From NCBI GenBank assembly GCA_029251475.1, contig JAQXDF010000053.1, forward strand, positions 1 to 36,681: DNA of 36,681 nucleotides, read 5' to 3'. Of the stretch, positions 36,116 to 36,681 are shown in pieces. Both the position numbers and the translations under genes were made by a program. Each line of letters opens with the position of its first letter. The stretch's first letter is position 1. The notes below the pieces were generated by a model, which searched no databases, had not been told where the DNA came from, and was given only the letters and a program-made list of their open reading frames with translations. Origin of the DNA: Rickettsiaceae bacterium. Lineage in GTDB: Bacteria; Pseudomonadota; Alphaproteobacteria; Rickettsiales; Rickettsiaceae.

Positions 36116-36681
36116 ATGAAAAAAAGAAAACACTCAGACGAATTTGCAGATAGATCTGCGCCTTCTGTAGACCAGACTATAGCCAGACCACAAGAGGCTC
36201 AAATTAATGACACACTTCAACTAGAAGGTCAGTATAGCAGTAATCCATTGAGCAATGCTTTATTTGAAAGCGTAAAAAACTGGGATATAAAAGCAGTTAA
36301 AGGATTTCTAGCTCGAGGTGTAAATATTAACATTACTTATACTGATGGTGCAGATAACAGCACAGGTAATAGTTTGATAATGCTTGCGGTTGCAACTTAT
36401 AAAATCGTGCCAAAAGAAAAGAAAAAGAATATTCATAATATAGACTTGATAGAATTACTAATTGACCATGGATGTGATATCTATGCTCAAAATTCTCAAG
36501 GTAAAACGGTTATAGATCTAGTTAAAAGCCTCCCAAACTACAATCCATGTAAAAGAATCTCAAAAGAGCAAGCTTATGTGGAAAGTAAAGCAAAATATGA
36601 CTCATTGAAAGATAGTGCAAAAAAAGAGGAAATAAATAAGAATCTTATAGAGATCTTACAAAAGAAACCAGACAATTACAA
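36116..36681 (+). CDS. Ankyrin-repeat protein, 5' part cut by the window end
   Basis: 188 codons from the ATG at 36116 run open to the window end. The first 40 residues are polar, with a Lys/Arg-rich start (MKKRKHSDEF). Ankyrin-type units follow: NALFESVKNWDIKAVKGFLA with RGVNINITYTDG, then SLIMLAVATYK, then IDLIELLIDHGCDIYAQNSQ with GKTVIDLVKSL. These show the helix-turn-helix with LLxxGxDI and NxxGxT elements, though the spacing between units is irregular. The last visible part is charged and helical. Ankyrin proteins of intracellular Rickettsiales often act in the host cell, but secretion is not evident here. The total length and number of repeats are unknown. Confidence 0.8.
   Translation, partial: MKKRKHSDEFADRSAPSVDQTIARPQEAQINDTLQLEGQYSSNPLSNALFESVKNWDIKAVKGFLARGVNINITYTDGADNSTGNSLIMLAVATYKIVPKEKKKNIHNIDLIELLIDHGCDIYAQNSQGKTVIDLVKSLPNYNPCKRISKEQAYVESKAKYDSLKDSAKKEEINKNLIEILQKKPDNY

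Overview
The window is AT-rich and gene-dense and reads as chromosome from an obligately intracellular alphaproteobacterium of the order Rickettsiales. The main reasons are a plastid/rickettsia-type ADP/ATP translocase (tlc), a VirB4 plus VirB6-like pair of the rickettsial vir-homolog type IV secretion system, ankyrin and kinesin-light-chain TPR proteins, and alphaproteobacterial gene orders (atpI-atpB-atpE-B'-B; pheS-pheT). The cell keeps murein and envelope functions (mreB, mreC, dapD, both LptF/LptG-type permeases), ubiquinone synthesis (ubiD) and GDP-mannose synthesis. A Midichloriaceae-like member would fit, but that is inference.

Layout. 1-458: 3' part of a TRIC/UPF0126-like membrane gene whose 5' part is not readable in one frame. 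485-3903 (-): pheS-pheT. 4114-7090 (-): a DsbA-like lipoprotein gene leading the F0 ATP synthase genes. 7231-7602 (-): small exported protein. 7695-10197 (+): prmA, then tlc. 10292-13348 (+): large multidomain iron-sulfur flavoprotein, followed by a frameshifted MscS gene. 13858-19455 (-): compact envelope operon lptG-mreB-mreC-lptF-ubiD. 19663-23420 (+): manC-manB-ELM1-like operon. 23494-23841 (-): yjdM/phnA. 24017-29970 (-): virB4 and a VirB6-like gene split by a frameshift, ending in five Cys4 repeats. 30206-33046 (+): ftsK, then carD. 33306-34241 (+): TPR protein. 34271-34888 (-): MJ0042/DUF3426 protein. 34982-35806 (+): dapD. 36116-36681 (+): start of an ankyrin-repeat protein cut by the window end.

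How the parts fit. The translocase imports host ATP while the F0 genes show the cell still makes its own. The murein, Lpt and GDP-mannose genes point to a maintained cell envelope. VirB4/VirB6 provide secretion machinery, and the ankyrin and TPR proteins are plausible secreted effectors; each of these two has a TTGACA promoter with ideal spacing. Three genes (TRIC-like, mscS, virB6-like) look broken by small lesions, consistent with ongoing genome decay or with assembly error. The most unusual part is the VirB6-like locus. It is a signal-peptide-bearing, Cys-rich protein with five C-terminal repeats resembling sushi or hormone-receptor-type modules. It lacks an obvious polytopic VirB6 core and sits beside a VirB4 with a degenerate Walker B motif. 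No tRNA, rRNA, CRISPR array or insertion sequence was recognised.
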